Shown: positions 22,001 to 33,158 of the stretch, in pieces
How positions within the stretch are numbered: position 1 is the first letter of the stretch
How the letters are laid out: each line of letters begins with the position of its first letter
Assembly: GCA_950295325.1 (NCBI GenBank)
Contig: OX485809.1
Coordinates: 1,364,001 to 1,428,000, forward strand
Direction of reading: 5' to 3'
DNA length: 64,000 bases
Source of the DNA: Polytrichum commune
Lineage: Eukaryota; Streptophyta; Polytrichopsida; Polytrichales; Polytrichaceae
Made by a program: the position numbers and the translations under genes
Notes under the pieces: generated by a model
Seen by the model: the letters and a program-made list of their open reading frames with translations, nothing else
Databases searched by the model: none
What the model was told of the DNA's origin: nothing

Positions 22001-24832
22001 ATTGTTGGGAATGCAGATGGCCTGAAATACACTAAAATGATTGATATCAACATTAATTGCTAACATAAATTTTTAATGGTTGCCGTGGTCACCTGTTTGT
22101 TTGAAGCATCCTCTCCTCTCATATCCACCAAAAACCTCAACAGGCTAGAGTCCTTTACCACAAGCAAAGCAAGCCGCAAGGAATAGGTCAGTCCATGTAA
22201 TCAAAATTAGGTCAAATAAGGACTCGCCAATATGTAGTGATTGTAATGTTGAACCTGATCTATATAAATTAATGGCAACCTTTTGGCAGATTTGTAGAAG
22301 GTGCAAAATTAATCTTTGATCTAGATTGTGACTAAGGAGGCATGAGTGGAATACTCACTTGCATTTTCGAGATGTCTCTTTGCTGCAAATCTTCAACATC
22401 AGCTTCCTGTGACCAATGGCTGCCCCTTGTCAGAACCACTTTGAAATTGACTAGCTATTTGATGGAGTTAATTTATCAATTACTATGACAACCACTGCTT
22501 CGTTCCAAGCACCACAATATCTAGTTATGGCTTTTCAAGAACTTCTTCAGCAGAAGAAAGTGTGAACAATATATGCTAAGCCAATCACACAAAGAGCCAA
22601 CACTAGTTGGTACATTCAATGTTGTGCACACCGGCCATGATTGTTTGCACCTCCTAATATTATTCTTGTAGATACATCTCAGAGACACAAAACTTGTTTC
22701 CCAATTTCACCATAACTTGCACCCAAAAATTTACTAACCTGGCGTGTCGCTTGTGCCCTCTTGATGAGGTCATCAAGACAGTCATTGATAACCTTCAAAT
22801 CTTCATTGAACTTTCTTTGTCTGGGGACTAGCCATCTTGACAAAGGGAACTTCCAATAAGGTATATAAAATGTTGACCTATGCTCTGCCTCTGACAATGT
22901 GCCATATACTGCCTGTAAAAATTTCCTCCACCAATCAATGCAAGCAAAGGCATTTCTCTCATTTTGTGTAAAGGTGCTCTCTTGTTCTATGTGCAGTTGC
23001 TAGCCAGAATGAAATATGACGTATAATTTAACACACCAATTTCATCAATAAGCTTATGACAATTGAATCAATGGTTCTGCTGTTTACCAGCTCCTTGCGC
23101 ATTCCTAGTATTCTTAATGGACGAAAATAATAGTATGTACAAGGAGAAATAGAATCATACAGCGATCACAGGTGACTCCCTTGTCACGGATCCAAAGTCA
23201 TAATTGAAGACACTCAGCCCAATTATGTCTAGTGCCAGATTCGAATACTCAGATTCCATCTCCACCTCAATTTGTGTTTTCCCAGTCCTCTCAGCCTCGG
23301 ATAGGAGTGATTCGAGCTTATCCACAGTTCGAGCCGCACAAGTATCAAACACTTGAACCATAGCTTCCAGGTAGGCTGCATGAAATGCTGGCACTATTGC
23401 TGCACCTCACAAAAGATCAGTTCAGAGACATGTGACAGAAAAGGATTTCTTTCGCAAAGCTTCTATCCCCTAAACAAGTAAACCTATGCATGGTTTGTCG
23501 ACACTTGCAAATTATGGCCAGCTTTTGTGTTACGAATCCAAAACTGAATGTAATAACAGTAACAACAGGATCCACAGCAATGATTTTATAACAATCATCA
23601 CATGATGCAAACATATGAGCTACTAAAGAAAAGATAAACTAGATTTTTGAGGGATAATTCATTACAAGGAGTGGTACAGGCAGCAGACCTCGCCTTCGTA
23701 CTTTCCAAGTGTCAAGATCAGCAGGAATGAGACCCTTGCCCATGATAGGTTCCAGAATGTCAGCTAAAACTCCCTGTTTCAAGACATCAACAGAAAACTC
23801 TGATAAGGCCAACCCTATATATTCAAGCACAGAAACCACGATAGCAAGTTTGCACAGAAGTGACTGCCAAGGCTTGCATAGGTGATTATCAAATATTTTA
23901 GAACAGTACAAGCCCCCTCTGTCAAGACAAACGAACAATCAGCTTACAAAATATGCAATATGCATCAGATCCTGACAATTACCTTGTCATATCCGAATGC
24001 ATTTTCGCGAAGGATGTGGCGGGCAACAATGGGATCTGAGACCACTACAAAAGCCTTTGGCCCAAAAGCAAGCTTGTACACTGGCCCATGCTGAGTAAGA
24101 CAAGAACCCCACATCAGCTACAGCATCTGCCATTTGTGTTTTGAATTGATTAGGTCTTAACACTCAACCGTCAACAATCAGATACTGATGGTCATATGTG
24201 ATAAAGTAAACAGTATCTGGCGGATTTTCATAAAATATGCAAAAAGTTTATTATGAGATCATTGTCCACAAAAGGTAGCGCCTGCCTGTACGCATGGCAA
24301 AGCACAATATACTTTGATCTGAACATATAGCCAATTCTGGCCCTCCTACAACAAAATCCTTGATTACCAAAAGTTCATTATAAGCTCATTGTCCACAAAA
24401 GATCACAATTCGCCTACCAACACATGGCAAAGCAAAAATTTCTATGGTTTGAATAGATAGCCATATCTGGTCTCCTCTTTGCCTACCTTGATACAACATA
24501 ACCTTTAATTACCAAGAGTTCATTCAGAGTTAATTGTCTGCAAATGTGCAATTTTCTTTAATCTAAGTGTACAGCCATATCTGGCCTCCTCCTTGCCTAC
24601 CTTGTTACAACAAAATTCTTGATAAATTACAAGGAGTGGAGAGAAATTTTACTTGAATAAACCAATCATAGAGAGCAAAGAACAGTGGCCGCCCAAATAG
24701 GTCCGACACCGCACCCTCAGCTATTGGCATTGTGCCCATATTCCCCCCACTCAGAAGATTTGTCAATACATTGCTTGCATTGTCCAGCAGAGTTCTCTCA
24801 TTCACAGGCTTCCTTTCTGATTCTGCCTTCAT
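19023..24832 (-). CDS. CYP97B: CYP97B-type cytochrome P450 (carotenoid ring hydroxylase family), exons 2-14
   Basis: CYP97 enzymes hydroxylate carotenoid rings in plastids; the exact substrate of the B subfamily is less settled. Exons (complement): 24653-24832, 23983-24090, 23689-23773, 23161-23399, 22739-22912, 22359-22406, 22093-22152, 21892-21978, 21190-21278, 20764-20855, 20564-20625, 19934-20083, 19023-19250. All mapped introns are GT-AG and phases agree, giving 533 residues without stops. Motifs: [14 protein letters not shown] near the N-terminus, the I-helix AGHETTA, ESLR (ExxR), DPERF, and the haem loop [12 protein letters not shown] with its cysteine. The C-terminus is [18 protein letters not shown] followed by a basic tail. 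The 5' edge of exon 2 is uncertain; 24832 is the first in-frame ATG of the exon, and a transit peptide should come from exon 1 further upstream. The introns are loaded with repeats and MITEs. Partial copies lie in both arms of the inverted duplication. Confidence 0.93.
19255..19500. repeat. Repeat block in CYP97B intron 13, related to 40930-41110
   Basis: The segment GAACTCAAGTGAATATCTTATTCATTATTAAAATGAAGATTCTCCTGCTCATT is closely similar to GAACTCATATGAATATCTTA onward at 41051. This shows that the intron carries a dispersed element or that the intron was copied elsewhere. Confidence 0.5.
20331..20517. mobile_element. Intronic CACTA-ended MITE (CYP97B intron 12)
   Basis: The left end CACTAAACATCCAATTTAGTGTGGC, preceded by TA, pairs with the right end GCCACACTAAATCAGATGTTTAGT. 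It is a small foldback lying 47 bp from the exon 12 donor, within the intron. Confidence 0.5.
21370..21841. mobile_element. Intronic MITE rich in GGTTGTGGTTG inverted repeats (CYP97B intron 9)
   Basis: The left part reads CTCAAGGGTTGTTTACACTA then GTTGTGGTTGAGGTTGTGG. The right part on the reverse strand reads CTTGAAGAGTCGTGTACACT then GTGGTTGTGGTTAACC. Internal ACCACAACCACAACC tracts can fold back. It ends about 50 bp from exon 9. The GGGTTGTTTACAC start resembles the element at 49695-50276. Confidence 0.55.
24225..24620. repeat. ~120-bp tandem repeats in CYP97B intron 2
   Basis: Three diverged units carry the phrases AAAAGTTCATTATAAGCTCATTGTCCACAAAAG, CATGGCAAAGCA and CAGCCATATCTGG(C/T)CTCCTC(C/T)TTGCCTACCTTG. 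They begin near 24235, 24365 and 24500. They are non-coding and close to the exon 2 donor. Confidence 0.65.
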
Positions 24833-25069
24833 ACTTCCATGCCAACAAACAAAACAAACTAATAAGCATGGAACACTTAGGTGTTCCGGAAACAAGTGAA
24901 GAAGCCCAAACATGTGCAAACCATTCGCACATTCTGAACTGAGCAACACATAAATTGTAGCTGCATAAAAGCCTTTCTGGGGGTCAAACATGCATTAAAA
25001 CCGCTGCAAATTTCTGCTGCCAAGGCTGCAGTATATGATCAAAACCACTATATACTATATATAACGGTA

Positions 25070-25985
25070 TACAAGGATGAAATTCTTACCCTGTCCTCCC
25101 AATGTGATAAGTACACACTCACCTAGAAATAATGAGCTTGCATTACATAGGCATCCCGAGAACAAGTGAAGAAGCCCAAACATGTGCAAATTGATCACAC
25201 ATTCTGAAATGAGCAACACATACTAAATGTAGCTGTTTAAAAACCTTTCCAAGGGTTAATTAGGCATTGTAACCTATAGAAAGTTCGGCTCCTAAGGCTG
25301 CAGTATATGATCAAAACCACAAGGATGAAGTTCTTATCCTGGCCTCCCAGGAACTGTAATCGGTCAAATAAGATTGCTTATTGGGGGGTAGCATCATCAG
25401 AGTGTTCAATTGAGTGCAATGCCTGGCTGATGGAGGTGCAAGAAGGATGAAATTCTTATCCTAGCCTCCCAATGTTACAAGTAGACACTCACCTGGAACT
25501 AATGAGCTCACATTACATAAGTGTTTCGAAAACAAGTGAAGAAGTTCAAACATGTGCAAAATCGATCCCACATTCTGAAGTGAGCAGCACATACAAAATG
25601 TAGCTGCATAACATTTATTTCTGGAGGGTGGAACATGCACTGGAACCTATAGAAATTTCTGCTGCCAAGGCTGCATTGTATAATTTAAACCCAAAGGATG
25701 AAATTCTTATCCTGGCCCCCGAATGTCACAAGTAGACATTCACCTGGAACTAATAAGCTTGCATTGAATAAGCTTACATTGGTGTTCTCAAAACAGCTGA
25801 AAAGAGCCCAAAAATACGCAAAATCGATCACAAATTCTGAAGTGAGCAGCACTTACAAAATGTAGCTGCATAACTGCCTTCCCAGGGGTTACACATGCAT
25901 TGAAACCTATAAAAAAAATTCTGCTGCCAAGGCTGCTGTGTACGATCAAAACCACAAGGATGATATTCTTATCCCGGCCTCGTCC
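25070..25985. repeat. ~200-bp tandem repeats in CYP97B intron 1
   Basis: Four or more diverged units share GGATGAAATTCTTATCCTGG, CCTCCCAATGT, ACAAGTAGACACTCACCTGGA, ACAAGTGAAGAAGCCCAAACATGTGC and CTGCTGCCAAGGCTGC. Units start near 25072, 25323, 25445, 25690 and 25956. Related phrases already appear at 24870-25020, so the array has grown out of the exon 2 upstream region. It accounts for most of the intron's length. Confidence 0.7.
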
Positions 25986-26252
25986 ATCTCAGCCAAATAA
26001 GATTGCTTATTGGTCATTAGCATCATCAACACAAGTGTTCAATTGAGTGCAATGCGTGGCTCACCATCGGATCCCACGTGGCCCTGAATTGGTGCGAGCG
26101 GCCGACAATTGGAATCGCGGGCTCCGAAGCCAAGAACCCCCGAAGCTGGAGGTTGAGGTTTGCGTCACCGAGGCGACCAACACAGTGTGCGGCACTGCCA
26201 CCGCCGTCGCCATCGCCAAAACCTTAAACCTCCTTCGACAATCGACTGCAAA

Positions 26253-26471
26253 TTAGCGTTGGGGAGATCCACGGCAGCTGAATTGTTGAGGTAGGGGTGA
26301 AACAGAGAGGTGTTGGAGCATTGTTGGAGGTGATGGATGTCGAACAAGATGCGGAGATGCTCCGAAACTGCCACAAATCCCGTGCAAATCGACTTCTTGC
26401 CCCCTGTTGGTCGGGGCCAAGTCACTCCGAACTGTTGAGAGAGATTCCTGCGTTGCGTAATCCATCATCAT
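26253..26471 (-). CDS. CYP97B: Candidate CYP97B exon 1 (transit-peptide region)
   Basis: An ATG run at 26471-26463 opens MMMDYATQESLSTVRSDLAP, and the frame continues to FSCRGSPQR and a TAA. The Ser/Thr/Gln-rich, acid-poor composition would suit a chloroplast transit peptide, and the intact enzyme needs about 45-50 more N-terminal residues. A donor before the stop would be required; CCGTGGAT near 26272 is only a weak candidate. A second frame here reads NTSLFHPYLNNSAAVDLPNA but lacks an ATG. The same first-exon sequence recurs in both arms of the inverted duplication. The frame also stays open upstream to 26564, into a minisatellite. Confidence 0.4.
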   Translation of the reverse strand: MMMDYATQESLSTVRSDLAPTNRGQEVDLHGICGSFGASPHLVRHPSPPTMLQHLSVSPLPQQFSCRGSPQR

Positions 26472-26504
26472 CCACAAAGCTCCCAAGTCATCACCACGAG
26501 TCCA

Positions 26505-26650
26505 TCCATCACCCATGAGTCCATCCATCCACCCATATATCCATCCATGAGGCCATTCATCCATGACTCCATCCGTCCTTCCATGAGGTCATCCATCCAT
26601 CCATCCCTCCATGAGGTCATGCAACCATTACTCCATTCATCCTTCCATCT
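26505..26650. repeat. CCATCCAT minisatellite
   Basis: Repeated (C/T)CCATC(C/G)AT words interspersed with ATGAGGTCATCCATCC. Similar arrays occur at 27700-27790 and 28225-28250. They sit just upstream of CYP97B exon 1. Confidence 0.75.
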
Positions 26651-26757
26651 ACTTCCAACGCTTGCTCCTTCATCCAACCATTGTTTTTAGAAGACAAATT
26701 GAAGCTAAAAGTGGCCCCTGCTAGTAGGAGCCGTTCGTTGGTGGCCCATACCAGTAA

Positions 26758-27602
26758 GGGCCAAGTTCCATGTGTCGGTCCCAGTCCGTTTTTTAAATGG
26801 GTGAGAAACGGGTGACATCATCCAAAAAATGGGTGATGTCACCCATTTTATGGAGGGGTACTTTTATGTGGGGTGCCGGTTTGTTTCGATTTCCTACTTT
26901 CTAACTGAATTTGGTGAGTGATAAGACATGACACTTTATGAAGGTCACTGGCAATGAAGGTCATCATCATTTAACTTTTCATATTTGATTTGCACATCAA
27001 TTTCCATATATTTATTAAATGAATTCCAAATTATGTGTTGTTGATATGCGTAGTTTGGTAATATTGTCATCTATAGAAATATGTAAACATTTTTATATAT
27101 TATTTTTTTAGTTGAAATTGTCATTGTACATTGTTTATAAGTGATTTTAACTGTGACACCTAAATGATACCAAAATAGTCTTTTAAATATTTCATGAGTG
27201 TTTCCTTTGGTTTGTTTGTCTTATATATATATAGTTATATAGTTATATATATAGTTAAGATCTAGATTCTAAAAACATCATAAAATACACATTCCCTAAG
27301 AGTACTCCTCAAAAGAAAGGACTTGAAGAACAAAGTGACCTTTAGTATCCAAGGGTGTACATTAGGTGACCGGCCGATCCAGTCACCGGAGCTTTCTAAC
27401 TGGCACATGTCCTTCTTGTGACCGTTAGGACCGCCGGTCCTTTGGTACCCGTTCTTGCACAACACAAAATGTGGGACACCCATCCATGAGGGGTACCGGT
27501 CCTTGGGTGAGAGGAATGGGCACATGGCACCAACCTCTTTTCACTGGCCCACTCATTTATTTAAAAAAAAACAGACCGAGACCGGCACATGGAACTTGGC
27601 CC
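26758..27602. mobile_element. PIF/Harbinger-like non-autonomous element, copy 1
   Basis: The left end GGGCCAAGTTCCATGTGTCGG pairs with the right end CCGGCACATGGAACTTGGCCC, and TAA flanks both sides (26755-26757 and 27603-27605). A second internal pair is AAATGGGTGA and its inverse. Length is 845 bp. There is no transposase; the only open frame (27262-27525, minus) is not recognisable. The 3-bp TAA target and GGG...CCC ends suit the PIF/Harbinger superfamily. Copy 2 lies at 35000-36218. Confidence 0.8.
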
Positions 27603-27605
27603 TAA

Positions 27606-27905
27606 GTGTGGGCATGGTATAAGTCACTCCAAATTAATGTGTCAAATGATCCATCAACATCCACAACCTCCCAAGGCATCACCAAAAGCTTGTTCATGGA
27701 TACATACATGCATGCATACATACATACATAAGGTCATCCATATGTCCATGTATCCGTCCATACATACATACATCCATGAGGTCATCAATTTAATCCCAAC
27801 ACTTTCTCATCCATCCAACCATCATGTTCAAAAGGCAAAACCCATGGGGCCTTTCCCTACGTAAACCCAAAGTTGGATGCATAATGCCCCCTCCCATGGA
27901 CCTTG
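27606..27905. repeat. Diverged tandem copy of the CYP97B upstream region
   Basis: Blocks AAGTCACTCCAAATTAATG, CATCCACAACCTCCCAAGGCATCACC and CTCATCCATCCAACCATCATG parallel 26415-26700 (AAGTCACTCCGAACTGTTG, CATCCACAAAGCTCCCAAGTCATCACC, CTTCATCCAACCATTG). It includes a CATA/CATC microsatellite. A shorter third copy lies at 28205-28330. Element copy 1 is inserted between the first two units. Confidence 0.5.
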
Positions 27906-28204
27906 TCGTGCATAATGTCCTTCAGCAGATTTTGGGCCACTATAACTATAGTCGATCGATGATTAGAATTCTAGACTAGATAACAAACAAGAGGAGAGAG
28001 GATGATGAGCTGCATAATCATTCTTCTACTCAAGTTGGTTATCACTCATAACTATCAACTTATGAACATAATCTTAAATTTATGAATGATAACGTGTCTA
28101 AACATGTTAAACATTGTGACGGGTTCTCATAGTTATTTCTCTTTTAAAGGAGTGATAGGTTATGTTTAGGCAGAAAGCCCTGCCATGTTGCATGGCGGGA
28201 AACT

Positions 28205-28330
28205 CTCGTAATCCATCATCTACAAGCTCATGTTCATCCATCCACCCATCCACCATATTCCAAAAGGCATGATTGGTAGGGCCTTCCCTTGCTTAAAACC
28301 CGATGTTGGATGCTAATGCTCAATAGTATG
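28205..28330. repeat. Third diverged copy of the CYP97B upstream unit
   Basis: CGTAATCCATCATCTACAAGCTC followed by CCATCCACCCATCC and AAAAGGCATGATTGGTAGGGCCTTCCC parallels the 27606-27905 unit. Confidence 0.4.
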
Positions 28331-29454
28331 TTTATTGGATGAGAATATCATGGGAGGATAGGTTTAGAATTTTTCATCCTTGTGGTTTCGATCATACATG
28401 CAACCTTGGATGCATAACCTTATGTAAGTTTCAATGCATAATCAACCCACATAATGGCTTATGGTCAATGATTATATGGTTCTTATGGGTTTTTTGTTTT
28501 TGTTTTGAGAGGGTATAAGTTGTACCTAGATGAAATAAACTCCTCTTGAGATAAACTTTAGGGGGGGGATAGGGTATACTACCTCTCCCCCACTATTCCT
28601 ACTAACCTATTTCTAGCTATGAAACTAGGTGGAATACTACCCATGTCATATGTACAATTTGCAAGCCAAACTCTCATTAAATATCTTTTTGTGTATTCAC
28701 GTTGTATCGTTCAAGCTACGCCGGGTGTCCTCCATGAGACCTAAACCTCTAATTTTGATGTTGAACCGTACAATCAAAACCTAAAATCATTTACTTGGGT
28801 GTTTGAGCCCAAGTAAACGTAAACCTTACTATAAAAGCCCTACACAATATTGTTCACGAAAAAACATCAATGATCACATGTTGCAAACTAACAATACAAA
28901 CCGGGAATGGAAAATTTTGAAATAAAACAATGATCTAGTGATTTCATACTAGATTACTCTAATGGACAAGAAATGTCCAAAGGAAGGCAAATAACCATTT
29001 TTCAATCCCAACCTCTGGCCAATGTTAATTCTTTTTGCAATTAAGTGCAAGGTTGCACAAAATTGAATACCCAACTAGAACAAAGTCTATCGATGCTCCC
29101 TCCTTCACCCTCTTGCCTCTCTCCTTATCATGTTCTCTCCCCCTTCTTCCCACCTCATGCATTTCTTGGGTCTTCCTTGTCCTCATAGAGAGAGAGAGAG
29201 AGAAGAGAGAAGAACATTGGTTTTTTGGACCAGTGTGATTGAAATGCCCATTTGACCCACCCTTGTTATTATGTCCATTGGGCATAATAACAGTGGTGCA
29301 TGACTACTACCCCTCTCGGGGTGGGCACTATAATAACCAGGGTAACCAAAGAGGCCATGGGAACTTACTGACTCAATGATTTTGTATCAATTATTTGGCT
29401 CTCTTTGGTATTTCTTATTTTCTTTTAAAATTTATTAATTTTAAAATTTATTTA
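28331..29454. other. Intergenic, nothing recognised
   Basis: Low-complexity features only: a G run at 28561-28568 and a short GA run near 29187-29205. No coding signal. Confidence 0.4.
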
Positions 29455-29681
29455 AAGTTATTATATATATATTAAATTTTTATTTTTATTTTTATTTTTA
29501 AATTCTATCTCTTTTGGTGGGTGTTTGGGGTTATTATGTAGGTTGTGTGTCTCTTGGTAGTGATTCGTTGTTTTCTATTCTCCGTTTGTGTAGGATTATG
29601 GACATGGCATATTTTATGGCAATGATGTTGATTTCCTCAAATGTGTGTTTGGTGTTTATTTTGGGGATTTTAAATATGATT

Positions 29682-30264
29682 TCAATATTTTTCATAGAAG
29701 GGGTGTGTGGCTGCCCTAGCACCAACCGTGATGATTATTAGTGGGTCTACCTTCCATCCTTTATCGATAATATTGTGTATTAGTGGTTTGTATTTTTCTA
29801 TTATTATGATTATAGTATCGTTTGGTATTCTATCATTATAGTATGTGAATTCCATGAATTGTGTTGTTAGGTTCTCATCTGGTTCTATTGGCGGTGGGGA
29901 TTGGTATGGTAGCCCTTTCACACATAATATGTTTGGTTTGAACCTCGCATTGCAATTACATCTTTGTTGACTACATGTGCAAAGTAGTAGCCATGGGGGG
30001 GACTGTATTTTCTGGTGGGTTATTATTAAATGTGCCTGCATTCTTAAGAATATAACATCTTGACTTTTTTGTTGCCATTATAAGTTTTCTTAATTCCCAT
30101 ATTGCCTTATTGTGCCTTTTGGTTCGGAGGGCATGTATGTGGTGTTGTTTGCACTTTAGAAGTACGTGTAGCCATGTGTCGGGGTCTGGAGAGTTACACA
30201 GGGGGCATGTGATTGACGGGAAGGCTTCTCTGCCGAAGAACAGTGGCTTCCTGGTGTTCCCCAT
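29682..30264 (-). pseudogene. LINE ORF2 C-terminus with Cys/His motif
   Basis: Reads MGNTRKPLFFGREAFPSITC, then CPLCNSPDPDTWLHVLLKCK: a C-x2-C ... H-x4-C arrangement of the type seen at the end of plant LINE polyproteins. The frame continues to the CRYILKNAGTF region and then shifts into another frame at 29682-30041. Broken by frameshifts and stops. Confidence 0.75.
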
Positions 30265-30594
30265 ATATTGGCCATGTCTTAGTTTTAGAAGGCTTGTTTT
30301 TTGGGAGTCCGTTATGTTTTGGTTTGTCCATAATTTATTTGATAATTCATTATCTATTTTCTCATTCGCTATCCACTTATCTATGTTGGGATATAGTATG
30401 GGGATTAGTTCTACATAGATATTTTATCGTGTTTCGTAAGATGTTTTTCAAAGAACCTAATAGGACCTTTGTCCATGGTTGTTTACATTGACGGCCAATT
30501 GTCTCTTTGGTAGTAGTATGGAGTTGAGTGGGCGAATTCATGTGGTTGTGAGGCATCGAGATGTTCTTTTGACGTGCCTTCTTTAGCAAATGTG

Positions 30595-31000
30595 TTAGCT
30601 TCTTCGTTTCCCTTGATGTTTGCATGTGCTCTTACTTTTATATAGTGTTGTGGGTTGGGTTCTTTGTATAAGAAAGTTAATTATTTCTTCTAAAGTGGAT
30701 TTATTTGGGTGGTTGTTATGTAGTGTGGGGTGTTTTATTTGGTTTTTTTTTATCACGTATAGGCCATTGAGGCAGTCTGTGAAGATATGTGCTGGTTCCA
30801 TTTGGGAAGTCCTTATTGACTATTATAAGGGCACGGTGTATGGCCATTAATTATGCCTTGAAAATGTTTTGTAGGCCTGGTAGTCGTATTGCAAGTTTGA
30901 TATTTTGTTCTTGGTTATATATGCTATAACCAGCTTCTTCCCGTAGCCAAATATCTCCTACTTTTTTTGAAGGGTTGAAGGATCTGTCCGTGTAAAAGCA
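30595..31000 (-). pseudogene. LINE RNase H domain, catalytic residues lost
   Basis: Segments in order: FYTDRSFNPSKKVGDIW (an active domain would have TDGS), EEAGYSIYNQEQNIKLAIRL, then a stop codon at the position of the expected glutamate (KA-stop-LMAI where A-E-L-x-A-I is typical), then HIFTDCLNGLYVIKKNQIK keeping the second aspartate. Further broken frames follow at 30377-30625. The enzyme is dead. Confidence 0.7.
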
Positions 31001-31293
31001 ATATTGGGGAGAGAATTTGAAGGGTGTTTTGTTTTCGTAGTTTGGGATTGGTGGGGTTGTCCTATGTTAGTGTGTGTTTGGGCTTGGGTAAGTGAGGGCA
31101 TTCCATGTTTTGTTTTTGTTAACTTCTATATTTTGCAGGGTAGGAGGAGCAATTTGTGTGATTGTATTGTTTATGTCAAGGTTATTACATATGGTTTTAT
31201 TGTGTCCATTTGTTCTATGGTACCGATGTTGTTATTTCAATGGTGTATGCAAAGGATTCTAATAGCAAGTGGCTCTATACGTGGCTCGTTGAG

Positions 31294-31812
31294 TTATGGC
31301 GCTTTAGTTGGTTCCTCGTATTTAGTGGTATATGCTGGTATATGAGTGATTACATGTGTGTCTAGGAAGGGACCTATGCATGGGGTGGGATTTTGATACC
31401 ATTTAATATCTGGGATGGTGAGTATTGTGATGGCGTCAGGGTCATGTTTAGTTGCTAACCTAGCCCAATGAATGGATGTTTGGGCTTCATTGTCATTGTG
31501 GGGGTGAGCATATCCTATTCCTTGCCATCTATGTGAAAATGCAGTACCAAGGGATCCAAAAATTTTATCTTTAGGAAACGACAAGAAGAATTTTGTTAGT
31601 TGAGTGGAGCATGTAACTGATGAGGAGAAGTAGGAATGGGTAATATCAAAGGATGTTGTGATGTAATTTAATAATAGTTTGGGTAGGGCATGGTGTGAGT
31701 TTTTGAGTGGGTCATTTTTTGGGATTATGTATTTATATCTTTGATATAGCCAGGTTATGTTTATTTCAAATGTTTGGGTGGGGGGTATTAGGTCGTGTGG
31801 TTGGTGTAGCAT
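31294..31812 (-). pseudogene. LINE ORF2 connector fragment, 172 codons
   Basis: The longest open piece of the element. It reads MLHQPHDLIPPTQTFEINIT onward through SLGTAFSHRWQGIGYAHPHN and DPDAITILTIPDIKWYQNPT. It lies between the reverse-transcriptase remnant and RNase H. No catalytic motif is expected here. It survives by chance or because the insertion is fairly young. Confidence 0.65.
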
Positions 31813-32787
31813 TTGGTTGTATTGGGTCCAAAGCCATACAAGTCTATTGTAAGAAATGGTTATAAGATGTTCGCATGTTTCGTCATATATGTGGGCGATG
31901 TCATCTCGTGCTTGAATTTTGTTTGTGTTAGTATTGATATCTTTTTTCAGGGTTGCATTCGTGTATTGAGATTTTTACGAGGGGGATGTTTAGGGGTGGA
32001 GATATGTGTCTTGGGTTTTTGTTTTGGGTAAAAAAATTGTTTTCTCGTATGTTATTTTTGCACAATGTATGTTGTTTATTGGTAAAGTATGTGAGTATTA
32101 TATTTGTATTGTGTTGAATGACTCTTGGGGTATTATTGGGAAACAATTATTTTTGTGGGAGTTTTTATTATTATAAGTTGTACCATTGGGTAGTATCCAT
32201 TGGCATAGGTATGTGTATTGTTTTATTATTATTTTATGTTTGTCTTTGGTTGGTATCATATAATGGCCTATGATTGAGTGTATAGGGTATTTTATTGGGT
32301 TGTTTATTATGTGTATTGGTGTGGGCGGGTGTATTGGATGTGTTAGGGTTGGTGGGTGTGTGTGGGTATCACTATTTAGTGGTTCTATATTATGTCATGT
32401 TGCGAGGTATTATTGTTTTAGTGTGTGTGGTGGATAATGATTTTGGCATGGCTCTTGACAATTTTCATTGCATCCCGGGTGGCAAAATAATTGTTCTGTT
32501 ATTTTCAGTGTTTGTTTTATCATGTGTGTTGGTTTTTTGTAATAATTTATATATTCAGTATAGGACATCAAGTGTGTGCCATTTCATAAAGTGAGTCATT
32601 TTATGTCGTATATGTTTTCTAAGAGTAGTTTGTGTATGTGTTTTAGGTTTTGAGCATATATATATAGATAATTTTTTTTTGGGGGGGTGGGGTGTTGTGG
32701 AGAGTTTATGCCAGTCTTTTCCAAGTGGTGTTGTTTCCAAAGGGAAATTTTCTATTTGACTTTTGAGTTGGGCACCACCTGCTGTTT

Positions 32788-33157
32788 TTATAAGGTATAT
32801 TGTCCTAGTGGTGGGTGATTTATTACATTCGTGGTGTTTGATTCTAGGTATGTTTTTCGCGCCTCTATGTTTATGAAGTATATAGTATAGATTGTTCCAA
32901 ATTTGTTATTATCATTTAGTGCATTTATGAATTGTTCCCCAATACATCTAATGTAGGCATTTTTCAATGACAATGCTTCTATCCCAAACATCTCTTGAGG
33001 TACTTGAGTGACCATGTTTGGTGTGCAGTCGGGGAGTCCGCATATTTTCTTTTGAATTGCTAGTAATATTTGTATCTAGTTTTATGATTCCGGGCAGTGA
33101 GTATGGTACTGCATACAAGTTGTATGCTATTCCTGCTCTAATTATTGTATCTACCAT
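32788..33157 (-). pseudogene. LINE reverse-transcriptase C-terminal remnant
   Basis: Frames give VDTIIRAGIAYNLYAVPYSL then VTQVPQEMFGIEALSLKNAY and IRCIGEQFINALND. This resembles the thumb and following region of LINE reverse transcriptases. The YADD-type catalytic motif is not present upstream, because ORF1 sequence directly adjoins. Confidence 0.65.
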
Positions 33158-33158
33158 A

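Noticed and set aside
25070-25985. CRISPR-like array
   Set aside because: Repeats are long, diverged and directly joined without unique spacers, and lie in a plant intron.
26165-26425. Minus-strand frame with NTSLFHPYLNNSAAVDLPNA as CYP97B exon 1
   Set aside because: Starts only with GTG and a stop lies just upstream; plausible frame but no ATG, so not called.
29514-31345. Several plus-strand frames rich in Val, Phe and Cys
   Set aside because: They arise from the G/T-rich complement of the LINE; the minus strand has the recognisable protein pieces.
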